Positions 12,314 to 21,668 of a DNA stretch of 64,000 nucleotides are shown here, piece by piece. How positions within the stretch are numbered: the stretch's first letter is position 1; the number at the start of each line of letters is the position of its first letter. This DNA comes from Caprella mutica (taxonomy: Eukaryota; Arthropoda; Malacostraca; Amphipoda; Caprellidae). The notes under the pieces are model-generated. The model was not told the DNA's origin and did not search any database. It worked only from the letters and a program-made list of their open reading frames with translations. Both the position numbers and the translations under genes were made by a program. The stretch lies in assembly GCA_947561585.1 (NCBI GenBank), contig CANNZV010002520.1, forward strand, positions 31,231-95,230, written 5' to 3'.

Positions 12314-12726
12314 CATTTCTCATTAATAGGCAGTAGTCATTTCTCATTAATAGGCAGTAGTCATTTCTCATTAATAGGCAGTAGTCATTTCTCATTAATA
12401 GGCAGTTGTCATTTCTCATTAATAGGCTGTAGTCCCTTCTCATTAATAGGCAGTTGTCATTTCTCATTAATAGGCAGTAGTCATTTCTCATTAATAGGCA
12501 GTAGTCATTTCTCATTAATAGGCAGTAGTCACATCTGATTAATAGGCAGTTGTCATTTCTCATTAATAGGCAGTAGTCATTTCTCATTAATAGGCAGTAG
12601 ACATTTCTCATTAATAGGCAGTAGTCATTTCTCATTAATAGGCAGTAGTCATTTCTCATTAAAGGGCAGTAGTCATTTCTCATTAATAAGCAGAAGTCAT
12701 TTCTCATTAATAGGCAATAGTCATTT
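12314..12726 (-). repeat. 24-bp minisatellite (CATTTCTCATTAATAGGCAGTAGT)
   Basis: About 17 units of 24 bp. The reverse strand gives an open frame of MRNDYCLL octapeptides; this is a by-product of the period. The counterpart at 63502-64000 is already at least 20 units when the window ends. Confidence 0.95.
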
Positions 12727-12875
12727 TGGGTTTTTCCCATTTGACGACCCCCACCAGATTTAATTTAAATTAATATTTATATATGTATTTTTGTCCCTAG
12801 AATCCGAAAATCAAAACCGTTTTTTGTAGAAACTAATAGTTTTTGAGATATGAGGGTTTAAAGTTATTTATTTCC

Positions 12876-13192
12876 TATGTATTACTGAAGGATTGAGAAC
12901 TTTGAAAAAACTCGTGTTTTCATTGAAATTACTCAAACAATATATATTTCTGGCATGAAACAGTAATGTAGTTTGTTGTATCCGCTAGTTTGTTGTACTG
13001 CAAACTTCATAATTGTTTAATGACCTGGCAGGGGGGTTGGGGGGTCATTAAACAATCATGAAGTGTGCAGTACAACAAACTAGCGGATACAACAAACTAC
13101 ATTACTGTTTCATGCCAGAAATTATATTGTTTCAGTAATTTCAATGAAAACACGAGTTTTTTTCAAAGTTCTCAATCCTTCAGTAATACATA
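12876..13192. repeat. Long palindrome, arms of about 150 bp
   Basis: Arm 12876-13027 is nearly an exact reverse complement of 13042-13192, separated by a short G-rich loop (CTGGCAGGGGGGTTGGGG). The inner part of each arm is a dispersed module (GTAGTTTGTTGTATCCGC...) that occurs singly elsewhere in the window. It could fold into a very stable hairpin. It lies just outside the 24-bp array that ends the visible duplication. Confidence 0.9.
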
Positions 13193-13454
13193 GTAATGAT
13201 AATAATAACAATAATAATCAGACAGACAGACTGAGCGACAAAAAGCTAATCCATCCTCTGTTACTAACTGAGGTATAATAACAGGCTGTTATCTTTAATT
13301 AATGATCTTCCATAGCCAGTCTGTAAAATGGGGTACATAAGCTGTTTGCTAAGATTCATCTGTTCTTTCTGCAATTAACATGTAAACATAGGGATTAATT
13401 AGCTTTTGTTTGCCAAGAATCTAGTAAAAAAACTAAAACTATGGGTACACTAAA

Positions 13455-14075
13455 TACCGAATTATACCGAATTACACCGAATTACACTATATTACACAAT
13501 AATCAATACCGAATTATACCTGATTATACCGAATTACACCAAATTATACCGAATTACACTGAATTATACCGAATTACAGTATACTCAATACCGAATTATA
13601 CCGAATTACACTATACTCAATACCGATTTATACCGAATTACACTATACTCAATACCGAATTACACTATACTCAATACCGAATTACACCGAATTACACTAT
13701 ATTACACAATAATCAATACCGAATTATACCTGATTATACCGAATTACACTATACTAATACTGAATTACACCGAATTATACCGAATTACACTATACTCAAT
13801 ACCGAATTACACTATACTCAATACCGAATTACACTATATTACACAATAATCAATACCGAATTACACCTGATTACACCAAATTACACCGAATTACACTACA
13901 CTGAATACCGAATTACACATGATTATACCGAATTACACAGAATTTTACTGAATTACATTCTGTGTAATTCGAATTACACAGAATTATACCTAATTATACC
14001 GAATTACACCGAATTAGACATAATTATACCGAATAACACTGCACTGAGTACGTACGATTACACCGAATTTTATCC
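13455..14075 (+). repeat. Array of an 11-bp unit (ACCGAATTACA)
   Basis: Irregular tandem units of ACCGAATTACA or ACCGAATTATA, mixed with CTATACTCAAT and organised in longer blocks such as ATTACACAATAATCAATACC. The plus-strand open frame is repetitive (Ile-Thr-Pro-Asn-Tyr-Thr-Glu-Leu) and has no other sign of being a gene. Confidence 0.9.
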
Positions 14076-14789
14076 TTGATCATCGGTCAGGATTTTTCGA
14101 TATTAATTTAAAGTTATTACACTGCAATGATTATGGGCAATTAGGCTTCACAGCATTATCAATATCAAAATGTATGGTTACTATCTATTAGTCCGACACC
14201 CCATTAGCCCGACACTTTTGTAGTTTATTACTGATTTAACATCAAATTTATATGTCGTCTTGCCCGGTTATTAAATAATCACTAAGTGTGCAGTACAACT
14301 AGCGGATACAAAAAAAACTACATTGAATGATGAAATCGAATGAGGGACAGCTTTTAATAATATTATAATAAATTAGATAGGAATACATATAACATTAGAA
14401 AAATGAAATTAAGGGAAATTACTGAATTGTTTATATAAGTTATGTATAAATTATATGTATATATGTAGTCTAGTACCTATACCTATTTAATTATAATTTT
14501 TATTTCAATCGAAAAATAAAACGAGAAATAATAATACAGAAAGATGTAGTAACTGTCGAACTGACTATTGGGGTGTCAAACTTTTGAGACGTCATCAAAA
14601 TGTGTTAAGTCATCCCATTTACTCATAAATAATTATTGTGTTCAATCAAATAATATATTGATTCTATGCCTAACATGGTTACTATTCATTAGACATCCCC
14701 CCCCCCCGGACTCGAGCACCCCCCTCCCCACCCTGGACACGAGTCCCTCTTTTTTTAAACTATAGGTTACCAATAACATGCTCAACATA
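14076..14789. other. Spacer with repeat relics
   Basis: This contains an inverted, decayed copy of the GTAGTTTGTTGTATCCGC module (14283-14325), a fragment ATCGGTCAGGAT (14083) matching the termini of the MITEs at 16884 and 20208, and C-rich runs at 14696-14745. No gene seen. Confidence 0.5.
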
Positions 14790-15420
14790 AATAGCCGTTA
14801 TTACCTTCGCAAATTGGCGGAAGGTTATATATTACCAAGCATTTATTTATTCATTTATTTAACATCATGTTATTCGCATAACTGAAAAAGTCTTCAACCA
14901 AATTGCCTGAAATTTGGTGAAACGATTGGTCAATGTCCAGTGACCTACTGGTAGAATTTTGGGAGTGACGTGGTCAAAGGTCAAGGTCATGGTCCTTTAT
15001 AACTCAAAAAATATTAAACCATATTGCATGACACTTGGTGGGACGATTTGTCAATATACAGGAGCCATATTGTTAGATTTCGGGAGCAATCAGGTCAAAG
15101 GTTAAAGATCAAGGTCAAGGCCATTTATAGCTCAAGAACTCGAAAAGTTTTCAACCAAATTGTCTGAAATTTGATGTGACGAATGGTCAATGTCCAGGAA
15201 CCATCTGGTAGAATTTTGGAAGCGATCTGGTCAAAGGTCAATTAAGGTCAAGGTCATTTATAACTCAATAACTCAAAAACTATTGAACCATATTGCATGA
15301 AATTTGGTGGGACGATTGGTCATTATCCAGTTACCAGTTTATTAGACTTAGGGAGAGAACGGGTCAGTGCGGCGGCGAAGGTATGTGCTCTAACGAGTGC
15401 ACGTAATCTAGTTTAGCTTG
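14790..15420 (+). repeat. Diverged tandem repeat, about 125-130 bp unit, ending in a GGCGGCGAAGG motif
   Basis: Four diverged units begin near 14886, 15007, 15136 and 15265. They share ACCAAATTGCATGAAATTTG, GGGACGATTGGTCA, TCAAAGGTCAAGGTCA and TTTATAACTCAA. The block opens with GCAAATTGGCGGAAGG and closes with GGCGGCGAAGGTATGTGCTC. AGGTCAAGGTCA-type repeats of this look are common in invertebrate genomes; I know no function for them. No coding potential seen. Confidence 0.7.
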
Positions 15421-16031
15421 TTATATCCAGTAGTTTGTTTGAAATACACACTGCTTGTTTAATTACATGGCAGGGGGGTTCGGAGGTAGCACGCCCCGAT
15501 TCCCCCCCCCCCCCTGCTCATGCATATATACCTACACATATATTATAATAACTCCTTTAAGAAAATTCATAAAGTTGAATAAATTAGGTTACTTTTCCTT
15601 CTCTTGCTATAATGTCTAGTAATAAATATTATACAATATCTTAAAATTAAGGAAAAAATAGGGCTTTTAACCGGGGCAAGGGGGTTTTCTATTTAGTTGC
15701 TAACTAATACTGTACTATAGCTACCAAGGTTAGTTAGTTCGTTTACCTATATAGAAGAGAGGGGCTTATATCTTGGGGAGAGGGGGGGGGGGTTATGTCG
15801 GGGTAAGGTCTTGAGCCTCCCCCCTCCCCGTTTTTTTAATCCTTATTTACCTAGTTAAACAAATGAAGAACTACTTAGATAAAAATAACTGAGAGTTGCT
15901 AATGTAGTTTGTTGTATCTGCTAGTTTGTTGTACTGCACACTACATGATTGTTTAATGACCTGGCAGGGAGGTTCGAGGGGCGGCACGGCCCCCGATATA
16001 CATATATTTTATGTTTAATCAGTAATAAACT
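15421..16031. repeat. Spacer with two copies of the TAGTTTGTTGTATC module
   Basis: A degraded copy lies at 15411-15480 and a good copy at 15900-15990. The good copy extends through GTTTAATGACCTGGCAGG into GGTTCGAGGGGCGGCACGGC. C- and G-homopolymer runs occur at 15507 and 15780. No gene seen. Confidence 0.6.
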
Positions 16032-16190
16032 GTAGATTATACCCTTCAATATGACTCAATAAATTTAGTTGGTCAGCGGTCAGTCGATTATACCTCTCCA
16101 TTTGACTCAATACATTTATTTGGTCAGCGGTCTGTGGATTATACCTTTCCATTTGACTCAATACATTTATTTGGTCAGCGGTCAGGGGAT
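16032..16190 (+). repeat. 51-bp tandem repeat, three units
   Basis: Three units of 51 bp sharing CATTTGACTCAATACATTTA and TTGGTCAGCGGTC. The hAT element is inserted directly after it. Confidence 0.85.
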
Positions 16191-16231
16191 TAACCTGTCA
16201 GTGTTGCCATTTGGGGGATATTTCCCCTAAA

Positions 16232-16295
16232 TATGTGGATTTTTCAAGTCATTTGTGGATTGATCAAAATCTGTGGATTTTCTATGGATTTTTTT
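16232..16295 (+). promoter_or_regulatory. hAT 5' subterminal TGTGGAT repeats
   Basis: Three copies of TGTGGATT lie just inside the left end, matched by four copies of TTTGTGGAT inside the right end (19322-19400). Short direct motifs near both termini are typical transposase binding sites in hAT elements; that role here is inferred. Confidence 0.6.
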
Positions 16296-16477
16296 ATTTG
16301 TGCATATTAAATCACCAATCTCATTCATTTTCGGTAAAATTTTGCCAAATAGTCGATTACTCAAAACTTGTTCTAACGTGTTCTAATTTGTTCAGTTTCT
16401 CTATCCCACGTTTTAACAACAACCCGCCTCGAACATGATCTGTTGAGACATGTTCGTACAGGTTCATGCGCGTGGAC

Positions 16478-16486
16478 TATATAAAG
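16478..16486 (+). promoter_or_regulatory. Candidate TATA box of the hAT transposase
   Basis: TATATAAAG lies 62 bp upstream of the transposase ATG at 16548, a sensible spacing for a short 5' leader. It is the only strong TATA match between the left terminus and the start codon. Confidence 0.5.
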
Positions 16487-16547
16487 AATCCCTTTTCATA
16501 GCAATTTATCAGTATTAATAAAGTAGCGTTGCTGTTCAGTAGTCAAT

Positions 16548-19091
16548 ATGAGTAAACCATCTTTGCCACTAAAACCGAAGGAATACTCTCAACGATATAG
16601 AGCAACATGGGAAAAAGATGATAGATTCAAAGGTGAGTTTATTTTATATTAATTAATGTTTATATTATATAGTCAGTTGTAAATTATAATTAGGTATTTT
16701 TTTATATAATAATTTCTTTTAATATAGGGTACTTTTCTTTGTTATAATTATCATTATTATTAGCTGTTGATTAACAATAATGTTAATTTTGATAAGAAAA
16801 CCTAAGTGGTTGTTCATCCCTTATTTGTTAAATGTGCTGTTTTTATAAAAGTGAATTTTAATTTGTGCATTTAATATATTGATACTTGGGTATGATACGA
16901 ATTATCGGTCGGTTCCACATCTTTGGTCATATACGAACATTTAAATAATATTTATTGTGTAGTTTTATCTTATATGACCGAAGATTTGGATCTGACCGAT
17001 AATTCGTAACTTACTATATGTAGTAATATAAAATTTATTATTCCGGAATTAAAATTTATTTCATCTAGTTAATTATGCCTGTATTTTTTTCTGTTAAGAG
17101 TGGCTAAAACCTGTTCCTGGTGATGCAAGCAAGGCCCGATGTTTTGTGTGCAATGCAACATTGCAGGCACATTTAAAAACCATCATTTCTCATGGCGAGG
17201 GCAAGAGGCACAAAGATAATATAGCAACTAAAGGAGGAAGCCAGCGTTCCATTCTTTCCTGCCTCCAGCCCCTCAATTGTATTAATTCTACAAGAACAGC
17301 TGAACTAAAACTAGCAGTATTTGTTGCAGGTAAGAATAAACATTTTGTAATACTGTTTTAATATATATATATTATAATATATTTCATATCCTTATTTTTT
17401 TAATTCTAATTATTGTTTTTTCAACAGAACATTCTGCAACGATGGCTATTGATCACTTGAGTGTCTTGGTTCAAAAGATCAATTCAAAGGATAAAACCAT
17501 TAAAGACATCAAGTTACACCGAACAAAATGTACACGGCTGCACAAATTTGTAAAAGCGCCATCCCTTTTGCGTGATATGATAAAGGACTTGGGTGATCAG
17601 CATTTCAGCCTCATCATTGATGAAAGCACGAACGTTTCCAACGTAAGCTGTCTAGGAATCACAATAAGATACTTTTCAAGATCAAGTTCTCGAGTTATTG
17701 ATGACTTCTACCATCTGATACCACTTCGTGACACTAAAGCTGAAACTATATACAATGAAGTGAAAACTGTGCTGCAGAAAGATGGTCTTGACGTAAAAAA
17801 ATTGATAGGTATAGGCACTGACGGAGCAAATGCAATGATCGGTAGACATCATTCATTGTCAACATTATTGAAAGAAGATAATGAACACCTAATAGTCGTG
17901 AAATGCATATGTCATTCGTTGCATTTAGCAGTAAGCTATGCTTCGCAGTCATTACCAACTGTTCTGGAGTTTATTGTAGCAGAAAGCCATAACTGATTTT
18001 CAGCAAGTCCCAAACGGACAAGAGAATATAAAGAACTGTACAATACACTTGAAAGCCGAGCACCAAAGAAGATAACAGGATTTGCTGCGACAAGGTGGTT
18101 ATCTCGTCTTGAAGCAGTGGAAACAATTACGGAGCAATTCGAAGCTTTGAAACTGCATTTTGATATGGCTGCTTCAAGAGAGAGATGCTTCATGGCCCAA
18201 AAATTAAAAGAAGCCTTCTATGATCCGCAAAACAGAATTTATCTATCTCTTATGAGGAAAATTTTGAAAGAAATTGTCTCGGTGAATAAAACATTCCAGG
18301 CTCAGCAGAATGATGTAATCAAAATTACTAGTGATTTAATCAGAATGTTGAGAAGCTTGTGTTCGATTATTGCTGTACCAGATAAATTGGCACGGGTGAA
18401 GGATGAAGACCTCATTACACTGGAAGTCAGGGAAATTGTAATGCACGTATCAAGCATTCACTTTGGTAATGAATTCCAAAGATTATGCGATGAATCATCC
18501 CTGGACACCCCTAAAATTGACTACATTAAAGATAGATGCAAAACTTTCGTACTGGAGGCAATTTCCCAAATTCAGAAGAGGATTCCTGATAACCTATCTC
18601 TCCTGCAAAATTTGAAATTTTTGGATCCTAAAATTGCAACAGCGAACAACAAGCCTCCAATACCCACTGCAGTTTTCCAAAAACCTCACCTATTCTATGA
18701 TGCTGATGAACTGGAAAATGAATGGACCAGCTTGACTCATCTAGATTATAACGGAGAGAACAACGAAGATGTAGTTCAATTCTAGTGCTCAATTAGCAAC
18801 AGACGCGATGCTTCTGGGCACCAGTATTTTAGAAATATATCTTCAGTTGCTCTCGCTTTACTCTCTCTTCCCTACTCCAATGCTGCAGTTGAGAGATTGT
18901 TTTCACAAATGAATACAACGCACACTAAAATCAGAAACAGACTTCAAGTAAGTTCTGTTGAAGCTATCTTACGCATAAAATCCTATTTGTGTAAGAAGAA
19001 AATGACCTGTGACGAATTTGAGCCATCTGAAGACATGATCACTAATTTTTTTGCAGGACATGAAGAAAATATTTCGGAAGATAACATTTAG
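16548..19091 (+). pseudogene. hAT transposase, three exons, two in-frame stops
   Basis: Exons 16548-16632, 17099-17329 and 17428-19091 join with matching phases (GTGAGT and GTAAGA donors) into a 660-codon frame. A BED-type zinc finger lies early (C43, C46, H60, H66). The catalytic core follows with IIDES (D170), GTDGANA (D237) and CICHSLHLA. The C-terminus has the hAT dimerisation motif LPYSNAAVERLFSQM near residues 586-600. Two stops interrupt the frame, TGA at 17994-17996 and TAG at 18783-18785. The second stands just before a conserved-looking segment, and both are one transition from TGG. No frameshift was seen. The product would have moved this element and short derivatives; as it stands the gene is probably dead. 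Confidence 0.92.
16884..17018. mobile_element. Short inverted-repeat MITE inside transposase intron 1
   Basis: Arms GAATTATCGGTCGGTTCC and GGATCTGACCGATAATTC are inverted, with an inner stem around TTTGGTCATAT / ATATGACCGAAGA. The arm sequence matches the ends of the element at 20208-20447 (AATTATCGGTCAGGATCC), so both belong to one family. It is nested in the hAT intron. Confidence 0.7.
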
Positions 19092-19321
19092 GTAGATGTA
19101 GCTAGCTAGCTATTATGGATTTTGATGTCAAATTGTAAGTTACGATTTGTTCATTTTTCTTGCATTGATTTAATTATAATGGAAAATTAGTTATTCATTA
19201 GCATTTTTGTTTCCTTAATGGATGATTGTCTTTTATGCTATAATTTTTATTTTTTACTTTATGTTTTGATGAATATATTCGATTAATTTGAACATTCTAT
19301 TATTATCCTTATAGGAATTTA

Positions 19322-19400
19322 TTTGTGGATAGTTTTGTGGATAACTGATATTTTTTGTGGATTTTCTATGGATAAAATGGCACGAGTTTGTGGATTTGTC
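19322..19400 (+). promoter_or_regulatory. hAT 3' subterminal TTTGTGGAT repeats
   Basis: Four copies of TTTGTGGAT or TTGTGGAT are clustered before the right terminus, in the same orientation as the left-end copies. The shared stretch TGTGGATTTTCTATGGAT occurs at both ends. Confidence 0.6.
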
Positions 19401-19423
19401 GTTTGAGTCGGCTGGCAACACTG

Positions 19424-19905
19424 TAACCTGTGCCTGTACAGAGAGTACAAGAGGGAGATGAAAGAGGATGACTACGGTGGACGGGTGGAGGAGAGAGGGA
19501 CAGGTTATGGTTCAGAGCTACCTAGAGCAAACTGTTTGTGGCTGGGAGACAGGAGGAGAGAGAGGGATGAGGAGAGGTGCTTGATATGTGGAGTGAGAGG
19601 TACAGAAGACCTGATGCATTTTGTGTTGGAGTGTGGAGAGCTGGAGGAGGAGAGGATGGAGGTGTTGGATCTGCAGAAACCAAGGGTGGAGCAGAGACCG
19701 ACTGTGTTGGGAGAGTTTCTGTTCGGAGAGGAGGGGAGAAGAGAGAAAAGCGAGGTGATGATGAAGATGTGGAGGAAGAGAAGACAAATTGAGAGAAGAA
19801 GAGATGACGGAGGCAGATGAAGAGGATGAGTGATGCAGATGAAGCTGATGGAAAGGCACATTCAAGAAATCCTGTCTGACTGAGGCCTTGAAATTAGTCT
19901 CCTGA
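19424..19905 (+). pseudogene. 3' fragment of a non-LTR retrotransposon ORF2
   Basis: A frame from about 19431 to 19820 carries LPRANCLWLGD followed by a Cys-Cys-His-Cys cluster, RCLICG...MHFVLECG. This is the C-x2-C-x8-H-x4-C knuckle found at the C-terminus of many LINE reverse transcriptases. The frame then becomes Glu/Arg-rich and ends. No RT domain lies upstream, so the copy is 5'-truncated or was split by the hAT insertion. Its base use (GA-rich, higher GC) contrasts with the surroundings. The family cannot be assigned from the tail alone. Confidence 0.65.
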
Positions 19906-20207
19906 GTCATCATCATGGCCCATGGGCAGGGTGAAAAATATTACTACAGCAGGATTTGTGGATTAATCCTGTGGACCTAATTAATTTCTATGTTCCCATG
20001 TTATTTACTGTGGACATAGCTATGTCACAAATCCAAAAATTTGTAAAAAAAGTCCTGAGTCTGAGGAGACCTTCTTTTCAAACTGGCAGACCTGAGACTG
20101 GTGTCGAAGACTTCAGGAGATAAATTTCAAGGCTCAATTAGTTGCCAGATAAACTTCACCCCTGTTTTGTAGAGTGGGACTCAGAGGACAAATTACAATT
20201 TACACAT
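19906..20207. other. Spacer, no gene seen
   Basis: About 300 bp with small inverted matches (GGATTTGTGG against CACAAATCC) but no reading frame or recognisable element. Confidence 0.4.
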
Positions 20208-20447
20208 AGGGTAAGTTCTTAATTATCGGTCAGGATCCCATTTTTGGACATGTAAGAAAAAACGATACAATTATAATTATTTAATTATTATTGTAATTGG
20301 TACCTGTCCATGATACCTGCAGGTATCATGGATACCAATTAAAATAAAAATTTAATTATTACTATTATTGTACCGTTTTTTCTTACGTTTCCGAAAATGG
20401 GATCCTGACCGATAAATTGATAATCAAGAACTTACCCTAGTCACATT
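20208..20447. mobile_element. MITE with long inverted ends (TAGGGTAAGTTCTT)
   Basis: The left arm TAGGGTAAGTTCTTAATTAT continues into CGGTCAGGATCCCATTTT. The right arm is its inverse (AAAATGGGATCCTGACCG, then AAGAACTTACCCTA). A second small palindrome, CATGATACCTGCAGGTATCATG-like, sits at the centre. It has no coding capacity. Confidence 0.85.
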
Positions 20448-20649
20448 GACTGGGACACATAATCACACATTATGCATACCAGATTGTATTTAATGGTAAA
20501 ACCAGCCAATCTATCAGAGGGATTTTTTCTCCTTGTAAAGTAATATTCTAGCAAAATCGGCTGGTGTTTAGCTATTTATTCCTATGTTACCATTAATTTT
20601 CAGTGGGAAAACTGGGAATTGTTCGCTGATTAGCCAAAATATAAATATG
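20448..20649. repeat. Diverged interspersed repeat interrupted by Copia
   Basis: This carries the phrase TTCTAGCAAAATCGGCTGG, then TAGCTATTTATTCCTATG and CATTAATTTTCAGTGG. The same phrases recur at 26510-26590, 27240-27340, 27890-27920 and 28130-28200. Copia is inserted inside it, at ATATG. Confidence 0.65.
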
Positions 20650-20990
20650 TGTTGAAATTTTAGTTAAATGTATTACACACTCGTTATATATTTAATGTTA
20701 ACTTCCTGTTAGACTAGCTCAGCTATATTAAATTACCTATTGTTTCAATAACTATGTATTACTTTTAATGAGAAACGGACATAAAGTCTAAAGTCGATCA
20801 CACTTCCGTCGAGGGTTAAATACCCTGACTGGTAGCTTCTGAAGGCAGTCTGTCTTTAACATTACTCAGAGAGAGATATGATTCACTCATCTCTCTATAT
20901 AGACTTCTAATTGTATAACATATTTACTCTTTAAAATAAACTCTATGTCTTAACGTTGTTAACCCACTGTTATTTAACCTAATTCTAACA
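20650..20990 (+). repeat. Copia 5' LTR
   Basis: 341 bp, TG...CA ends. It holds CTCTCTATATAGAC (possible TATA region) and TTTAAAATAAACTC (possible polyadenylation region) towards its 3' half. It matches 25601-25941 with no difference seen by eye. Confidence 0.95.
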
Positions 20991-21006
20991 GGTTATGGGC
21001 CCAGTG
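20991..21006 (+). promoter_or_regulatory. Copia primer-binding site
   Basis: GGTTATGGGCCCAGTG follows the 5' LTR directly. GGTTATGGGCCCAG is complementary to the anticodon-stem region of initiator methionine tRNA, the internal half-tRNA primer known from Drosophila copia, rather than to a tRNA 3' end. Confidence 0.8.
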
Positions 21007-21291
21007 AACGATAAGAGTTTATAAATCAAATTATGTTTAAACAAATTAGAAGTTTATAATAGTAATAAAAACGAAGTGCTGTGAAAAAAGTGTTAACCTA
21101 TATGAAACATATCACTAAAAACGCTTGCGTAAGCATATCGTGGTCACGCGCTAATGAGGTCAATTATAATGATTGCTCTAGCGAAAAATGCACTTGTGTT
21201 ATAATATAATGATTTAGTATTTTTGCGGAAGAGGTGTCAAGAGAGGTCACAAATTACCTTTAAATCTGTGACCTTATCCTTTGGTAAACAG

Positions 21292-21650
21292 TCTTTCAAC
21301 AAAAGGTTCTTGCGAACTAAGGCTGTGTTACTGTTCCAATTAAATATTAATAATTATAGTCAGTGAATGAAGTTATTCTTATGAATTAGAATAATTTTTA
21401 AAACATCAAACTCAGTTAAACAGTAAATCAATTTAACTGCTGTGGTTGGTTGTGTTTGTTATAGTATTGAATGATAATAAATACTTTCAACAAAAAGGAT
21501 CTTGCGAACTGAGATTTCTGTTGTTGTTCCAATTGAATATTAATAATTATATTCAGTTATTCTTATGAATTAGAATAATGTTAAAACATCAGTTCAGTTA
21601 AACAGTAAATCAATTTAACTGCATTGGTTGTTTATGTTTGGTAAATATTG
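21292..21650 (+). repeat. Duplicated segment in the Copia leader
   Basis: Two diverged direct copies of about 180 bp, at about 21294-21477 and 21485-21650. Both start CTTTCAACAAAA, followed by a CTTGCGAACT phrase, and include CAGTTAAACAGTAAATCAAT. They lie between the primer-binding site and the Gag start. Confidence 0.8.
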
Positions 21651-21668
21651 AAGAAATACTTTGAAAAC

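Larger units (their letters stand above)
1..12726 (+). repeat. Segmental duplication, left copy (left end outside window)
   Basis: This block repeats, in the same order and orientation, at about 48880-64000. The shared order is: 27-bp array, 15-bp array, NLR exons, 15-bp intron array, 71-bp intron array, NACHT exon, 17-bp array, a MITE and a 24-bp array. Anchors give the offset: the unique sequence at 218 matches 50785 (offset 50567), and 12713 matches 64000 (offset 51287). The 720-bp drift reflects different array sizes and a 991-bp insertion in the right copy. Unique parts match nearly base for base by eye. Because the window starts inside an array and ends inside another, neither true boundary is visible. 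Confidence 0.95.
16199..19423 (+). mobile_element. hAT DNA transposon with exact 8-bp target duplication
   Basis: The 3225-bp element has terminal inverted repeats CAGTGTTGCCA and TGGCAACACTG, and is flanked on both sides by TAACCTGT (16191-16198 and 19424-19431). Eight-base target duplications are diagnostic of hAT. It encodes one three-exon transposase reading in the same direction, now broken by two stop codons. The perfect target duplication and few lesions suggest a fairly recent insertion. Confidence 0.95.

Noticed and set aside
13441..14079. 212-codon plus-strand frame beginning with ATG
   Set aside because: Entirely made of the 11-bp satellite.
15940..15990. Possible tRNA gene from the GGTTCGA box
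   Set aside because: No cloverleaf can be drawn and no A box lies at the right spacing; the motif belongs to the dispersed TAGTTTGTTG module.
19505..19916. Minus-strand Ser/His-rich frames over the LINE fragment
   Set aside because: They are shadows of the GA-rich plus-strand LINE frame.
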